NCBI GenBank assembly: GCA_964550615.1
Contig: CAZKAB010000002.1
Span: 1 to 64,000 of the forward strand
Reading direction: 5' to 3'
Length of the DNA stretch: 64,000 bases
Source of the DNA: M55B144 sp964550615
Lineage (GTDB): Bacteria; Bipolaricaulota; Bipolaricaulia; UBA7950; UBA9294
Part shown: positions 50,935 to 58,959 of the stretch, in pieces
How positions within the stretch are numbered: position 1 is the stretch's first letter
Layout: each line of letters opens with the position of its first letter
The notes under the pieces: generated by a model
Told to the model about the DNA's origin: nothing
Database searches by the model: none
The model's input: only the letters and a program-made list of their open reading frames with translations
Program-made: the position numbers and the translations under genes

Positions 50935-51987
50935 CTATTGAATGAGTCCTGGAAGACGGCCGATAACGCTTGTCAACAGCCTCACCGTATTCTCGAAGTC
51001 GTTTAGCCGCATGGTCGAAGTCGGTGAGTGGATGAACCGGCATGGGACAGATACCACGCCTGTGAGTATGCCTTCGCGTGACAAGTGGATCGCGCCGGCG
51101 TCGGTTCCCCCGTAGGTCGGCAGCTTGTACTGATACGGGATAGCCTGTTCATCGGCCACTCGTTCCAGCGCCTCGATCAGCTTTCGCGAGACGATAATGG
51201 ACCTGTCGGCAACAGTGATGGCCGGTCCGCGGCCTAGGCGTACCGGTTGGCTGCTGGCGGGGACACCTGGCATGTCGGCGCCGATTGTCCCCTCGAGAGC
51301 TATTGCAAGATCGGGCTTGACTTGGTAGGAAGCAGTGCGTGCGCCTCGAAGGCCCACTTCTTCCCCGATGACGAACGCAAACACGATGTCGATGTCGATG
51401 TCCTGTCCAGCGAAGCGACGCGCCGTCTCGATCATCAATGCGCATCCGGCGCGGTCGTCAAATGCCTTGCCGGTCACGTATCCGTCGCTGATCTCGGTGA
51501 ACGGATAATGAATGGTAAGTGGATCGCCGATGCGTATGCCCATGTCGACTGCATCCTGCTGTGAGGCAGCACCGACATCGATGAACATATCATCAATTGC
51601 GATTGGCTTCTTCCTGTCCTCTTCGGAAAGGATGTGAGGTGGAGCGGAGCCGATTACTCCGCAGCGCTTCTCCCCGCTGCGAGTGGAGAGTTCTATGCGA
51701 TGACCCGGAATAATGCGTGGGTCCCATCCTCCCAGCGGGGCGAATCGTAGGTAGCCGCTGTCCTCGATCCATTTTACGATGAACCCAACTTCATCCATGT
51801 GGGCGTCGAGCATTAGGGTGAAATCGCCTTTCCCTTTGCGGATGGCGAGTAGGTTTCCTAGGGTATCGGTTCTCAGCTCATCGACGTACGGCGAGATCAA
51901 TGCCGTGATCTCTTCACGTACCTCATCCTCAAACCCGGAGACGCCGAATGCATCGGATAGCTGGCGCAGTATGTCGATCGGTTCCAT
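50935..51987 (-). CDS. M42-family glutamyl aminopeptidase-like protein
   Basis: The 350-residue enzyme matches the M42 tetrahedral aminopeptidases (FrvX/YsdC/TET). It has SDAFGVSGFEDEVREEI, the metal-binding LDAHMDEVGFIVKWI, GKAFDDRAGC, the catalytic GEEVGLRGART, ALEG, and the late YGGTDAGAI and RFIHSPTSTM motifs. Such enzymes form dodecameric shells that trim peptides in the cytosol. ATG 51987 has GAGGAGG six bases upstream; the frame is open to 52131 without support. Confidence 0.94.
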   Translation of the reverse strand: MEPIDILRQLSDAFGVSGFEDEVREEITALISPYVDELRTDTLGNLLAIRKGKGDFTLMLDAHMDEVGFIVKWIEDSGYLRFAPLGGWDPRIIPGHRIELSTRSGEKRCGVIGSAPPHILSEEDRKKPIAIDDMFIDVGAASQQDAVDMGIRIGDPLTIHYPFTEISDGYVTGKAFDDRAGCALMIETARRFAGQDIDIDIVFAFVIGEEVGLRGARTASYQVKPDLAIALEGTIGADMPGVPASSQPVRLGRGPAITVADRSIIVSRKLIEALERVADEQAIPYQYKLPTYGGTDAGAIHLSREGILTGVVSVPCRFIHSPTSTMRLNDFENTVRLLTSVIGRLPGLIQ

Positions 51988-52225
51988 TAATGTCCTCCTC
52001 TGATTTGATGAGATTATAGATGCTGGTGAAAGGCCTGCAATCGGTTTGGAGTAGGTCTGACGCTTGATGGCCGAGTACACTTGCGATTGGCAATGCACGG
52101 CGGGAGAATCGTGTATACAGATGCTTTGCACATTGAAACTTGTATCCTACCCAGGTGTAGTCCTATTGTTGGGGGAGTGTACCGGAAGATAGGCGGCCTT
52201 TTGATTCTAGACGGAGGTGATGCGG

Positions 52226-52819
52226 GTGAGAAGAGCATTAGTAGTGGCAGTAATGATTATCGGCCTGGTCGGCGTTGTGGCGGTGGCACAGTGCGGTTGT
52301 GATACACCGCCTGCTGGGAGTGGTCCAGCCTGCTACACGGGGTATTGGGCAGGGGTCGATGTTTCGTTCAAGCTCGTTGTTCCCGGGGAGTACTTCTCGC
52401 AGTGTCCGGTCCCCGAGACGCCGCTCATCACCGGATGGCGAGTCGAGACACTTGCGGGCGATATCGTCTATCAAGTGCAGTTTCCCGATGTTCCCAAGGG
52501 ACATAACTTGCAGATGACCTGGAATCAGACTGATGGACACTGCAATAACGTCGCCCTTGGTTTCTATCGGCTTGTCGTGCAGACGACGACTGCGGGAGAG
52601 TTCCAGAACTACGTACGCATTGTCGGATGGCCCGGATTCGGCGGCTGGTGCAACTGTTGTTGCGAACGGTTGGACACACGTCCTTGCTGCCCTCAGCATG
52701 TGCCGTACATCGAGATCGCGCGCTGTGATAGCAGGCCTTCATTCGTGTCATCGTTCTCCATTCAGTTCAAAGTCGAGTTGGGCGCATCAAGCAGCAGTGG
52801 TGGCTGTGGCTGTCCGTAG
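52226..52819 (+). CDS. Secreted Cys-rich protein of unknown function
   Basis: The 197-residue protein starts with a signal peptide (RRALVVAVMIIGLVGVVAVAQ). The mature chain contains 14 cysteines, clustered at the N-terminus (QCGC), the middle (GWCNCCCERL and RPCCPQ) and the very C-terminus (GGCGCP). Between them is a beta-rich region with regular aromatic residues. GTG 52226 is chosen because GGAGGT lies seven bases upstream; ATG 52220 is too close. I know no family. Disulfide-linked surface or extracellular assembly is plausible. Confidence 0.7.
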   Translation: MRRALVVAVMIIGLVGVVAVAQCGCDTPPAGSGPACYTGYWAGVDVSFKLVVPGEYFSQCPVPETPLITGWRVETLAGDIVYQVQFPDVPKGHNLQMTWNQTDGHCNNVALGFYRLVVQTTTAGEFQNYVRIVGWPGFGGWCNCCCERLDTRPCCPQHVPYIEIARCDSRPSFVSSFSIQFKVELGASSSSGGCGCP

Positions 52820-52971
52820 TTCTTCTCACACAGTTGCGATCTGTGTCGGGGCGATCCAGATATGACCTGGCGGCGGATCGCTCCGACAAGCTTCTCATAC
52901 TCTGCGCGCGTGTTGCTTGGCTAGCACCGTGTCACCGTATTGCACACGGCAAAAACCTTCATCAGGGTGCG

Positions 52972-53000
52972 TTGCGTGGCGCAAGATAGATAGATAAACT
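52972..53000 (+). promoter_or_regulatory. Probable leaderless promoter of the DUF5317 gene
   Basis: TTGCGT (52972-52977) and TAAACT (52995-53000) are 17 bases apart; the ATG at 53012 follows the -10 box by 11 bases and lacks a ribosome binding site. Confidence 0.5.
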
Positions 53001-53011
53001 CTGTTTGTCCT

Positions 53012-53563
53012 ATGTTTCTCATTGGTGCGGTCATCATCGGGGTTGTGCTTGGGTATGTCCTGAAAGGAAGGATTGTCAACCTTTCAGGACTGCATCTGCG
53101 CGCGTGGTGGCTGGTTGTCGTAGCTATGGCGATCCAGTTCTGCATATTCCCGTTATTCTCTGAACGAGCATTGTTCCCATATCTAACGACGGAGCTGCAT
53201 CTTCTGTCGTACGGTTTGTTGTTCCTGTTCTTCGTCATCAATTATCGCGTGCGCGCGCTGCGGGTAATTGCCCTGGGGGCACTCTCCAATCTCCTTGTGA
53301 TTTCGGTTAACAGCGGACGAATGCCGTCTTCGGCATATGCACTCGTTCGCGCGGGGCAGGCGGACATCGCCGACAAGCTCGCAGGCAGTGGTGTAGTCGG
53401 TAACATTGTGCTCATGGGGAGAGGTACGCGCCTCGATTTCCTCGGAGACTGGCTCTATCTTCCACATGGGTTCCCACTCGCAACTGCGTTTAGCGTTGGA
53501 GATTTGTTGATTGCGATGGGCCTGGTGATTCTCATTGTCCACGGGATGCGACAGCATGCCTAA
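53012..53563 (+). CDS. DUF5317-family membrane protein
   Basis: The 183-residue protein has about five membrane segments and the DUF5317 pattern: early GYVLKGRIVNLSGLHLRAWWLVV, LLVISVNSGRMPSSAYAL, and TRLDFLGDWLYLPHGFPLATAFSVGDLLIAMGLVILIV. Function is unknown. It overlaps the acd gene by eight bases, so both are probably on one transcript. Confidence 0.82.
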   Translation: MFLIGAVIIGVVLGYVLKGRIVNLSGLHLRAWWLVVVAMAIQFCIFPLFSERALFPYLTTELHLLSYGLLFLFFVINYRVRALRVIALGALSNLLVISVNSGRMPSSAYALVRAGQADIADKLAGSGVVGNIVLMGRGTRLDFLGDWLYLPHGFPLATAFSVGDLLIAMGLVILIVHGMRQHA

Positions 53564-55670
53564 GGACCTCACGAAACTCCTCGCGCCTCGCGGAGTGGCT
53601 GTGATTGGGGCCAGTCCCCGGCCCGGGTCCGTGGCCGGGGAAATCCTCCGAAACGTCGTTCGTTGCGGCTACACAGGGGCGGTATACCCGGTGAATCCGA
53701 AGTATGATGTGGTTGATGATCTCCAGTGCTATCGATCGGTCAGCGACCTCCCCAGCGGGGTTGATCTTGCAGTCTTGGCGATAAACCGCGACCTGGTGCT
53801 TGATGCGGTAGAAGAGTGCGCACAGACTGGCATTCACAACCTTGTGATCATCACCGCCGGATTCAAAGAAAGCGGCGATGACGGAGTGAAGCGCGAGGAG
53901 CGGTTGGAGCGGCTTATCGAAGAGAAGGAACTGAACGTAGTCGGCCCCAACTGCATGGGAATCATCAACAGTGACCCGGCTGTCTGTCTCAATGCCTCTT
54001 TTTCACGTTGGTTTCCGCATGATGGTGAGATTGCGTTCGTCTCGCAGAGCGGCTCGTTGGGAGAAACGGTCCTCGAATTCTTTGCCGAGATGAATCTCGG
54101 TATCTCTCAGTTTGTCAATCTTGGCAATCGTGCCGGATTGTCGGAAAACGACTTTCTGGAGCATTTGGCGAACGACGATCACATTCGTCTTGTCTTCCTG
54201 TATCTGGAAAGCTTCGCCGATCCGTACTTGTTCCGGCGTCTTGTCGAGAGAGTGGGACGATCCAAACCGGTCGTGGTCCTCAAGTCCGGCCGTACGCAGG
54301 CGGGTGCGGCGGCAGTGGCATCGCACACGGGATCGCTGACTACATCAGACGCGATTGTCGATGCTTTCCTCACTCAAAGCGGGGCGATTCGCGTCTCGTC
54401 GATCAAGGAAGCACTCACCGTCCTCGGCGCTGTGAAATGGGGCGTCATTCCCGAAAGCAACAAGACGGTGATTCTCACCAACGCCGGCGGGGCGGGAATC
54501 ATTGCCGCCGACGCGTGTGAGCGAGAACAGATTGCCGTCCCCGCACTTGCTCCTGCAGTAACAGTAAAGCTTGCTTCCTTTCTCCCTCCGGAAGCAGGAC
54601 TGGGCAATCCGATTGACATGATTGCCACTGCCAGTTCGGCCGACTACGAGCGAACGCTGCACGAGACGCTTCCAACGGTTGATGCTGCAATTGTCATCTT
54701 TCGTCCACCGCTCGTGTTCAAGGAGGCGACAGAAGCGGTTGCGGACGGGATCGTGCGCGTTGCCGAGGAGAATCCGGGCAAGCCGATCCTCGTTTGCACG
54801 TTGAGTCGTAGTGCGGATTTGAGTGAGTTCCGCAACAGACTGGCAGCGGCGCGCGTTCCGGTTTACACGATGCCGGAAGCGGCGGTGGATGCGCTCGCAT
54901 CGCTATGTTATGTGAGCAGACTACGGCGCGTGAAACGCGCACCCGATCGCCATTGTTCGGTTGATCGCGAGCAAGCGATGGCAATTGTCGACAAAGCGCG
55001 CGCCGCTGGTCGCGAAGCACTCACTTTTGCTGAAGGAGCGAAACTTCTCTCCTGTTACGGGATACCGGTTTGCTCGTTCTCCTATGTTGACGAAGAAAGT
55101 GCAATCGAGGCGTTTGCCGCGAAGGCTACATATCCGCTTGTGGCCAAGGTGGACGCCCCAGATCTGTTCCACCGCTTCGAGCATGGCGCTGTGATCACCG
55201 GGATTAAAGACGTCGAAGGACTGCGCGCTGCGTTTCACAAGCTGAAGACGGTGATCGAGAACAAACGTCTCGCGAATGGGCGCATACTGCTGCAACCGAT
55301 GCTCGACGGTCGCGAGTTGATACTGGGGATGAACCGTGATCGCGCATTTGGCGCGGTGCTCATGTTTGGCATCGGGGGAACGTTCGTTGAGGCGTTGAAG
55401 GACGTGTCATTTGGGGTCTCACCCGTATCGGTGGAACACGCGCGGTCGATGATCCAATCAATACGCGCTTTCCCGCTCTTGCGAGAGTTCAGGGGGCAGC
55501 CGGCCGTCGACATATCCCGTCTGGCGACGATCCTCCATCGCCTAGGGCGACTGAGCCTCGATATCCCGCAGATCGCCGAGATAGACCTCAACCCGTTCAT
55601 GGCTGGGCAGGAGATGGCGGCAGTCGATGTCTTGATCAGACTGCAAGCGAATTCTCAGCATTCCGGATAG
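53556..55670 (+). CDS. acd: ADP-forming acyl-CoA (acetyl-CoA) synthetase, fused alpha-beta chain
   Basis: The 704-residue protein converts acyl-CoA plus ADP and phosphate to acid, CoA and ATP, an energy-conserving step in fermenting archaea and some bacteria. The alpha part has the CoA-binding GVAVIGASPRPGSVAG, PVNPKYD, VGPNCMGIIN, FVSQSGSLGETVLEF and the active-site His in VASHTGSLTTSDA (about H256). The beta part (from about residue 475) is ATP-grasp-like: EGAKLLSCYGIPV, YPLVAKVDAPD, MLDGRELILGMNRDRAFGAVLMFGIGGTFVEALKDVSFGVSPV and EIDLNPF. ATG 53556 overlaps the upstream gene; no clear binding site. Confidence 0.93.
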   Translation: MPKDLTKLLAPRGVAVIGASPRPGSVAGEILRNVVRCGYTGAVYPVNPKYDVVDDLQCYRSVSDLPSGVDLAVLAINRDLVLDAVEECAQTGIHNLVIITAGFKESGDDGVKREERLERLIEEKELNVVGPNCMGIINSDPAVCLNASFSRWFPHDGEIAFVSQSGSLGETVLEFFAEMNLGISQFVNLGNRAGLSENDFLEHLANDDHIRLVFLYLESFADPYLFRRLVERVGRSKPVVVLKSGRTQAGAAAVASHTGSLTTSDAIVDAFLTQSGAIRVSSIKEALTVLGAVKWGVIPESNKTVILTNAGGAGIIAADACEREQIAVPALAPAVTVKLASFLPPEAGLGNPIDMIATASSADYERTLHETLPTVDAAIVIFRPPLVFKEATEAVADGIVRVAEENPGKPILVCTLSRSADLSEFRNRLAAARVPVYTMPEAAVDALASLCYVSRLRRVKRAPDRHCSVDREQAMAIVDKARAAGREALTFAEGAKLLSCYGIPVCSFSYVDEESAIEAFAAKATYPLVAKVDAPDLFHRFEHGAVITGIKDVEGLRAAFHKLKTVIENKRLANGRILLQPMLDGRELILGMNRDRAFGAVLMFGIGGTFVEALKDVSFGVSPVSVEHARSMIQSIRAFPLLREFRGQPAVDISRLATILHRLGRLSLDIPQIAEIDLNPFMAGQEMAAVDVLIRLQANSQHSG

Positions 55671-56051
55671 CGGAACGTTGGGAATAGGTTGAGAGGGAAG
55701 AGGGGAGCTCGGTTTCCCTCGCCCTACCGATTCGAACGGTAGCCATCGAAAGGTACGGTCCAGCGCCGCCAAGGAGGTGAAACAGCGCGCCTTTTTTACC
55801 TTCCGCCTGGGTTGTAACCCCATAAGCGGCCGACACCTAGTCGCGGACTCGCCGACTTCTCAATCTACATCTTGCGGCGTAAGCTCCCCTTTGTTGTTTG
55901 GTGGTGACTGCCTTAGCCCTAGAAGGGATGAGACAATATTAAAAACGCTCCAACTGCGAGCGCTCATCATCATCACACATTTCCAACAGGCGGGGAGTAT
56001 AACGAGCGTCTTCCGGGCTGTCAAGGGGACAAAACGTCCTAATTAACCTGA
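55671..56051. other. 381-bp intergenic region between convergent acd and asnS
   Basis: I see no gene. It contains a GAGGGAA/TTCCCTC hairpin (55691-55720), a near-palindrome CTACCG ATTCGAA CGGTAG (about 55724-55742) that on the minus strand looks like a tRNA T-arm, an isolated AAGGAGGTG (about 55771-55779), a T6 run, and a hairpin with A5 (55941-55962) that would terminate asnS. Confidence 0.6.
55941..55962 (-). terminator. Probable terminator of asnS
   Basis: On the minus strand a CGCTC/GAGCG stem with a seven-base loop (55946-55962) is followed by TTTTTAAT. The stem is short, so this is a moderate prediction. Confidence 0.45.
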
Positions 56052-57347
56052 TTATGGGTACAGGCGATTCAGTTGCCGAGCAAACGGTATCGTCTCCCGG
56101 ATGTGCGACACGCCACATATCCAGGCGATTGTCCTTGCCACTCCGAGGCCGAATCCCGAGTGCGGGACAGAGCCGTACCGACGCAGGTCGAGATACCATT
56201 CGTACGGTTCTGTCGGGAGATTGTTCTCCTTCATCTGCAAGACGAGCTCTTCCAGGGTATCAACGCGTTGGCTCCCGCCAATCAACTCTCCGTACCCCTC
56301 GGGGCCAATGAGATCGGAGGCAAGCACGCGGCTTGGATCATTGGGATCCCGTTTCATGTAGAACGGCTTCATCTTCACAGGGAAGCGCTCAATGAAAACG
56401 GGCTTCTGAAAGTGATCGCCGAGCGTTGCCTCATGCGGGGCGCCAAAGTCGTCGCCGAACGATACGTCGTGGCCGGCGTCCTGCAACAGCGCGACCGCGT
56501 CGGCGTAGTCGATGCGTGGGAACGGGAGAGAGACTTCCTCTTTCAGCAATCCGGTGTCGCGATCAAGCTGCCCTAGTTCTACCCTGCGCTCACTGACAAC
56601 AGCGTCAACGACATAGGCGATCATCTCCTCCTGCAATCGCATGTTGTCCTCGTGGTCGTAGTACGCCATCTCCCCTTCAGCCATCCAGAACTCGGTGAGA
56701 TGCTTTCGCGTCTTCGACTTCTCGGCGCGGAAAACGGGCCCGATCCAGTATACCTTCCCCAGTGCCATTGCCGTTGCTTCGAGATAGAGCTGGCCGCTCT
56801 GGCCGAGGTAAGCCTTCTCGCCGAAATAGTCGACCTCGAACAGAGTAGTCGTTCCCTCAACCGATGTGCCGGTGAAGATGGGAGCCTCGGTGGCAACGAA
56901 TCCTTTTTCGTGGAAGAAGTCCCGAAGTGCGCGGAACACGGCGTCGCGTACGCGAAGGATTGGGACCTGCCTGCCGGTGCGCATCCACAGATGGCGGTGG
57001 TCCATGAGGAAGCCGGGTGTGTGTTCGGTAAGCTCAATCGGGAAAGATTCGGTCGGTTCATGGACAACGGTGAGCTCGTCCACCTGCAACTCACATCCGC
57101 TAGGAGCGCGGCGATCCTCGCGGAGCGTACCGGATACGATCACGGATGTTTCACGTTGAAGGCGATCGGCGGAAGCGAAGAGATCCGGTGACTCAGGTTC
57201 GGTGATGATCCCTTGAATCACGCCGGTTCCGTCTCGCAGTTGCAGGAACATGATCTTCCCGCTCGACCGCCTGTTGTACAACCACCCACGCAGGGTGATC
57301 GTCTCCCCTATGTGGCGCGGCGCCTCGTCGATCGTGATCGCATGCAT
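56052..57347 (-). CDS. asnS: Asparaginyl-tRNA synthetase
   Basis: The 431-residue class II synthetase has an N-terminal OB-fold (ITLRGWLYNRRSSGKIMFLQLRDGTGVIQGII). Motif 1 is at FHEKGFVATEAPIFTGTSVEG. Motif 2 is at YWIGPVFRAEKSKTRKHLTEFWMAEGEMAY, and motif 3 is in HSGFGLGVARTIAWICGVSHIRETIPF. The KMKPFYMKRDPNDPSRV segment distinguishes AsnS from AspS. AAGGAG precedes the ATG. A T-box-like sequence lies about 75 bases upstream (see findings). Confidence 0.96.
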   Translation of the reverse strand: MHAITIDEAPRHIGETITLRGWLYNRRSSGKIMFLQLRDGTGVIQGIITEPESPDLFASADRLQRETSVIVSGTLREDRRAPSGCELQVDELTVVHEPTESFPIELTEHTPGFLMDHRHLWMRTGRQVPILRVRDAVFRALRDFFHEKGFVATEAPIFTGTSVEGTTTLFEVDYFGEKAYLGQSGQLYLEATAMALGKVYWIGPVFRAEKSKTRKHLTEFWMAEGEMAYYDHEDNMRLQEEMIAYVVDAVVSERRVELGQLDRDTGLLKEEVSLPFPRIDYADAVALLQDAGHDVSFGDDFGAPHEATLGDHFQKPVFIERFPVKMKPFYMKRDPNDPSRVLASDLIGPEGYGELIGGSQRVDTLEELVLQMKENNLPTEPYEWYLDLRRYGSVPHSGFGLGVARTIAWICGVSHIRETIPFARQLNRLYP

Positions 57348-57484
57348 TCTATCTCCTTCGCTTTTTTACTCGTTTCCTCCGGGGATGGCCGGACTTCGAC
57401 AGCAGCGCCCGTTTTAGATGACTACCGCCGGGCCCATTGCCGTCTCGCGGTACCATCCGTGACTGAGAGGGTAGAAGTTGTCGC

Positions 57485-58915
57485 CTAGCTTTGCAAGGGA
57501 ACTGCCTCTTCCAGTTCTTCTATGGGAATGGGCGGCTCTTTGATCACGCGATGTTTCCAATTTCCCGAGAAGAAGAACGCGATCGAGACTACGGACCCTC
57601 CCAAGTTGGAAATGAACATTGCCCACCACACTCCATCGGCGCCCATGGTGAGCACGAACCCGAGAACGTAAACGAGCGGTATTCGGAGCGCCCACAACCG
57701 GAATAGCGAGAAGAACATTGAGTAGATGGTGTGTCCCGAGCCCTGATATGTACCGATTACAACCTGCAACACACCCATAAACGGGAATGCCATTGCCGTG
57801 ATGGCGAACATCTGCGAGCCAAGCGCGATGACTTCGTTGTCGGCGATGAACATGCGTACGAGCGATGCGCGCAAAGCGTAGACGATGATGCTGGCGGCGA
57901 GAAGAAACACCGTAGAAATACCCATTCCCGCCCAGGCCGACCGCTCCGCGCGACTCTTCTCATTGGCTCCCAGATTCTGGCCGACCATCGTTGCAGTTGC
58001 TTGTCCCAGTCCCATTGCCGGCATAAGAGCGATCGAGATGATACGGTTGCCGATCCCAAATGCGCTCACAACGGCGGTTCCAAACCGAGCCAGGATCCCG
58101 GTCATTATGGAAAAGCCGAGTGCTGTGCCCGACTGCCCGAACGACGCCGGTCCACCGATGACAAGTATGTGCTTCACGGTATCCCAGCGTAGGCGCAAGT
58201 GCCGGAAGCGGATGTGTATTCCCACTTTTCCTGAGCACAAGAGATAAAGGCCGATGATTGAGACCAGTCCGCGCGAGAAAACCGTCGCCACGGCAGCGCC
58301 CGAAACGCCCCAGGCGGGGAACGGTCCCCAGCCAAAGATCAGGAGAGGATCTAGGATGGTGTTCAGCGCCACCGACAGCCCCATGAGCTTCATCGGAGTG
58401 ACTGTGTCTCCAACTCCGTTGAGTAGTGCGGTGACGACAAACATCCCGAACATGGCGGGGATACCGGCATATACAATACGGAGATACGATGACGCTGAAT
58501 CGAGCAAATCGGGACCGGCGCCCATCGCGATAATCAGGGGCCGCGCAGCGAAAAAACCCACGATGCCGAGCAAGACGGCAAGGATTCCTGTGAACGTAAA
58601 CACCTGTCCAGCGGCATGGTTTGCCTCTTCGTGGCGATTTGCGCCCGTGTACTGAGCAACAAGCGCTGTTCCGGCGATCGTTACCCCGGCTCCGATCGAA
58701 ATCATGAAGAATACAAGCGGCCAAGAAAGCGTGGGCGCGGCTATCGCCACCTTGCCGAGCCGACCAAGCCACAGCGTATCGACGAGGTTGTAGATTGTCT
58801 GGAAGAGATTAGATAACATCACCGGCCACGCCAGCAGCAACAGCGAGCGAGCGATCGGTCCGCGTATCAGATCCCTGTTTCTTGCGCGATTCAGTCCGTC
58901 AGTCATGGACGCCAT
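57485..58915 (-). CDS. MATE-family multidrug/cation efflux transporter
   Basis: The 476-residue membrane protein has 12 hydrophobic segments and the MATE pattern: PIARSLLLLAWPVMLSNLFQTIYNLVDTLWLGRLG at the N-terminus, ALVAQYTGANRHEEANHAAGQ, and a repeat in the second half (AMGLGQATATMVGQNLGANEKSRAE). It exports drugs or metabolites by sodium or proton antiport. ATG 58915 is preferred; neither it nor ATG 58906 has a good binding site. It follows thrC by 44 bases on the same strand. Confidence 0.93.
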   Translation of the reverse strand: MASMTDGLNRARNRDLIRGPIARSLLLLAWPVMLSNLFQTIYNLVDTLWLGRLGKVAIAAPTLSWPLVFFMISIGAGVTIAGTALVAQYTGANRHEEANHAAGQVFTFTGILAVLLGIVGFFAARPLIIAMGAGPDLLDSASSYLRIVYAGIPAMFGMFVVTALLNGVGDTVTPMKLMGLSVALNTILDPLLIFGWGPFPAWGVSGAAVATVFSRGLVSIIGLYLLCSGKVGIHIRFRHLRLRWDTVKHILVIGGPASFGQSGTALGFSIMTGILARFGTAVVSAFGIGNRIISIALMPAMGLGQATATMVGQNLGANEKSRAERSAWAGMGISTVFLLAASIIVYALRASLVRMFIADNEVIALGSQMFAITAMAFPFMGVLQVVIGTYQGSGHTIYSMFFSLFRLWALRIPLVYVLGFVLTMGADGVWWAMFISNLGGSVVSIAFFFSGNWKHRVIKEPPIPIEELEEAVPLQS

Positions 58916-58959
58916 TTTAACCGCCACGGCCGACGGCGTCCCGCGGCTGAAGTTGTTTT

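Noticed and set aside
50825..51043. Minus-strand 72-codon frame downstream of the M42 gene
   Set aside because: Overlaps the end of the M42 peptidase in another frame and has no domain or ribosome binding site.
55777..56046. GTG-initiated 89-codon frame after an AAGGAGGTG in the acd-asnS space
   Set aside because: The start codon overlaps the SD itself, composition is random-like, and it runs over the asnS terminator hairpin.
55700..56050. Possible tmRNA or tRNA on the minus strand (T-arm-like TTCGAAT loop and a GAYAA-like peptide upstream)
   Set aside because: No acceptor 5' strand, no tRNA D/anticodon arms, no tmRNA 5' signature, and no stop codon after the peptide-like stretch.
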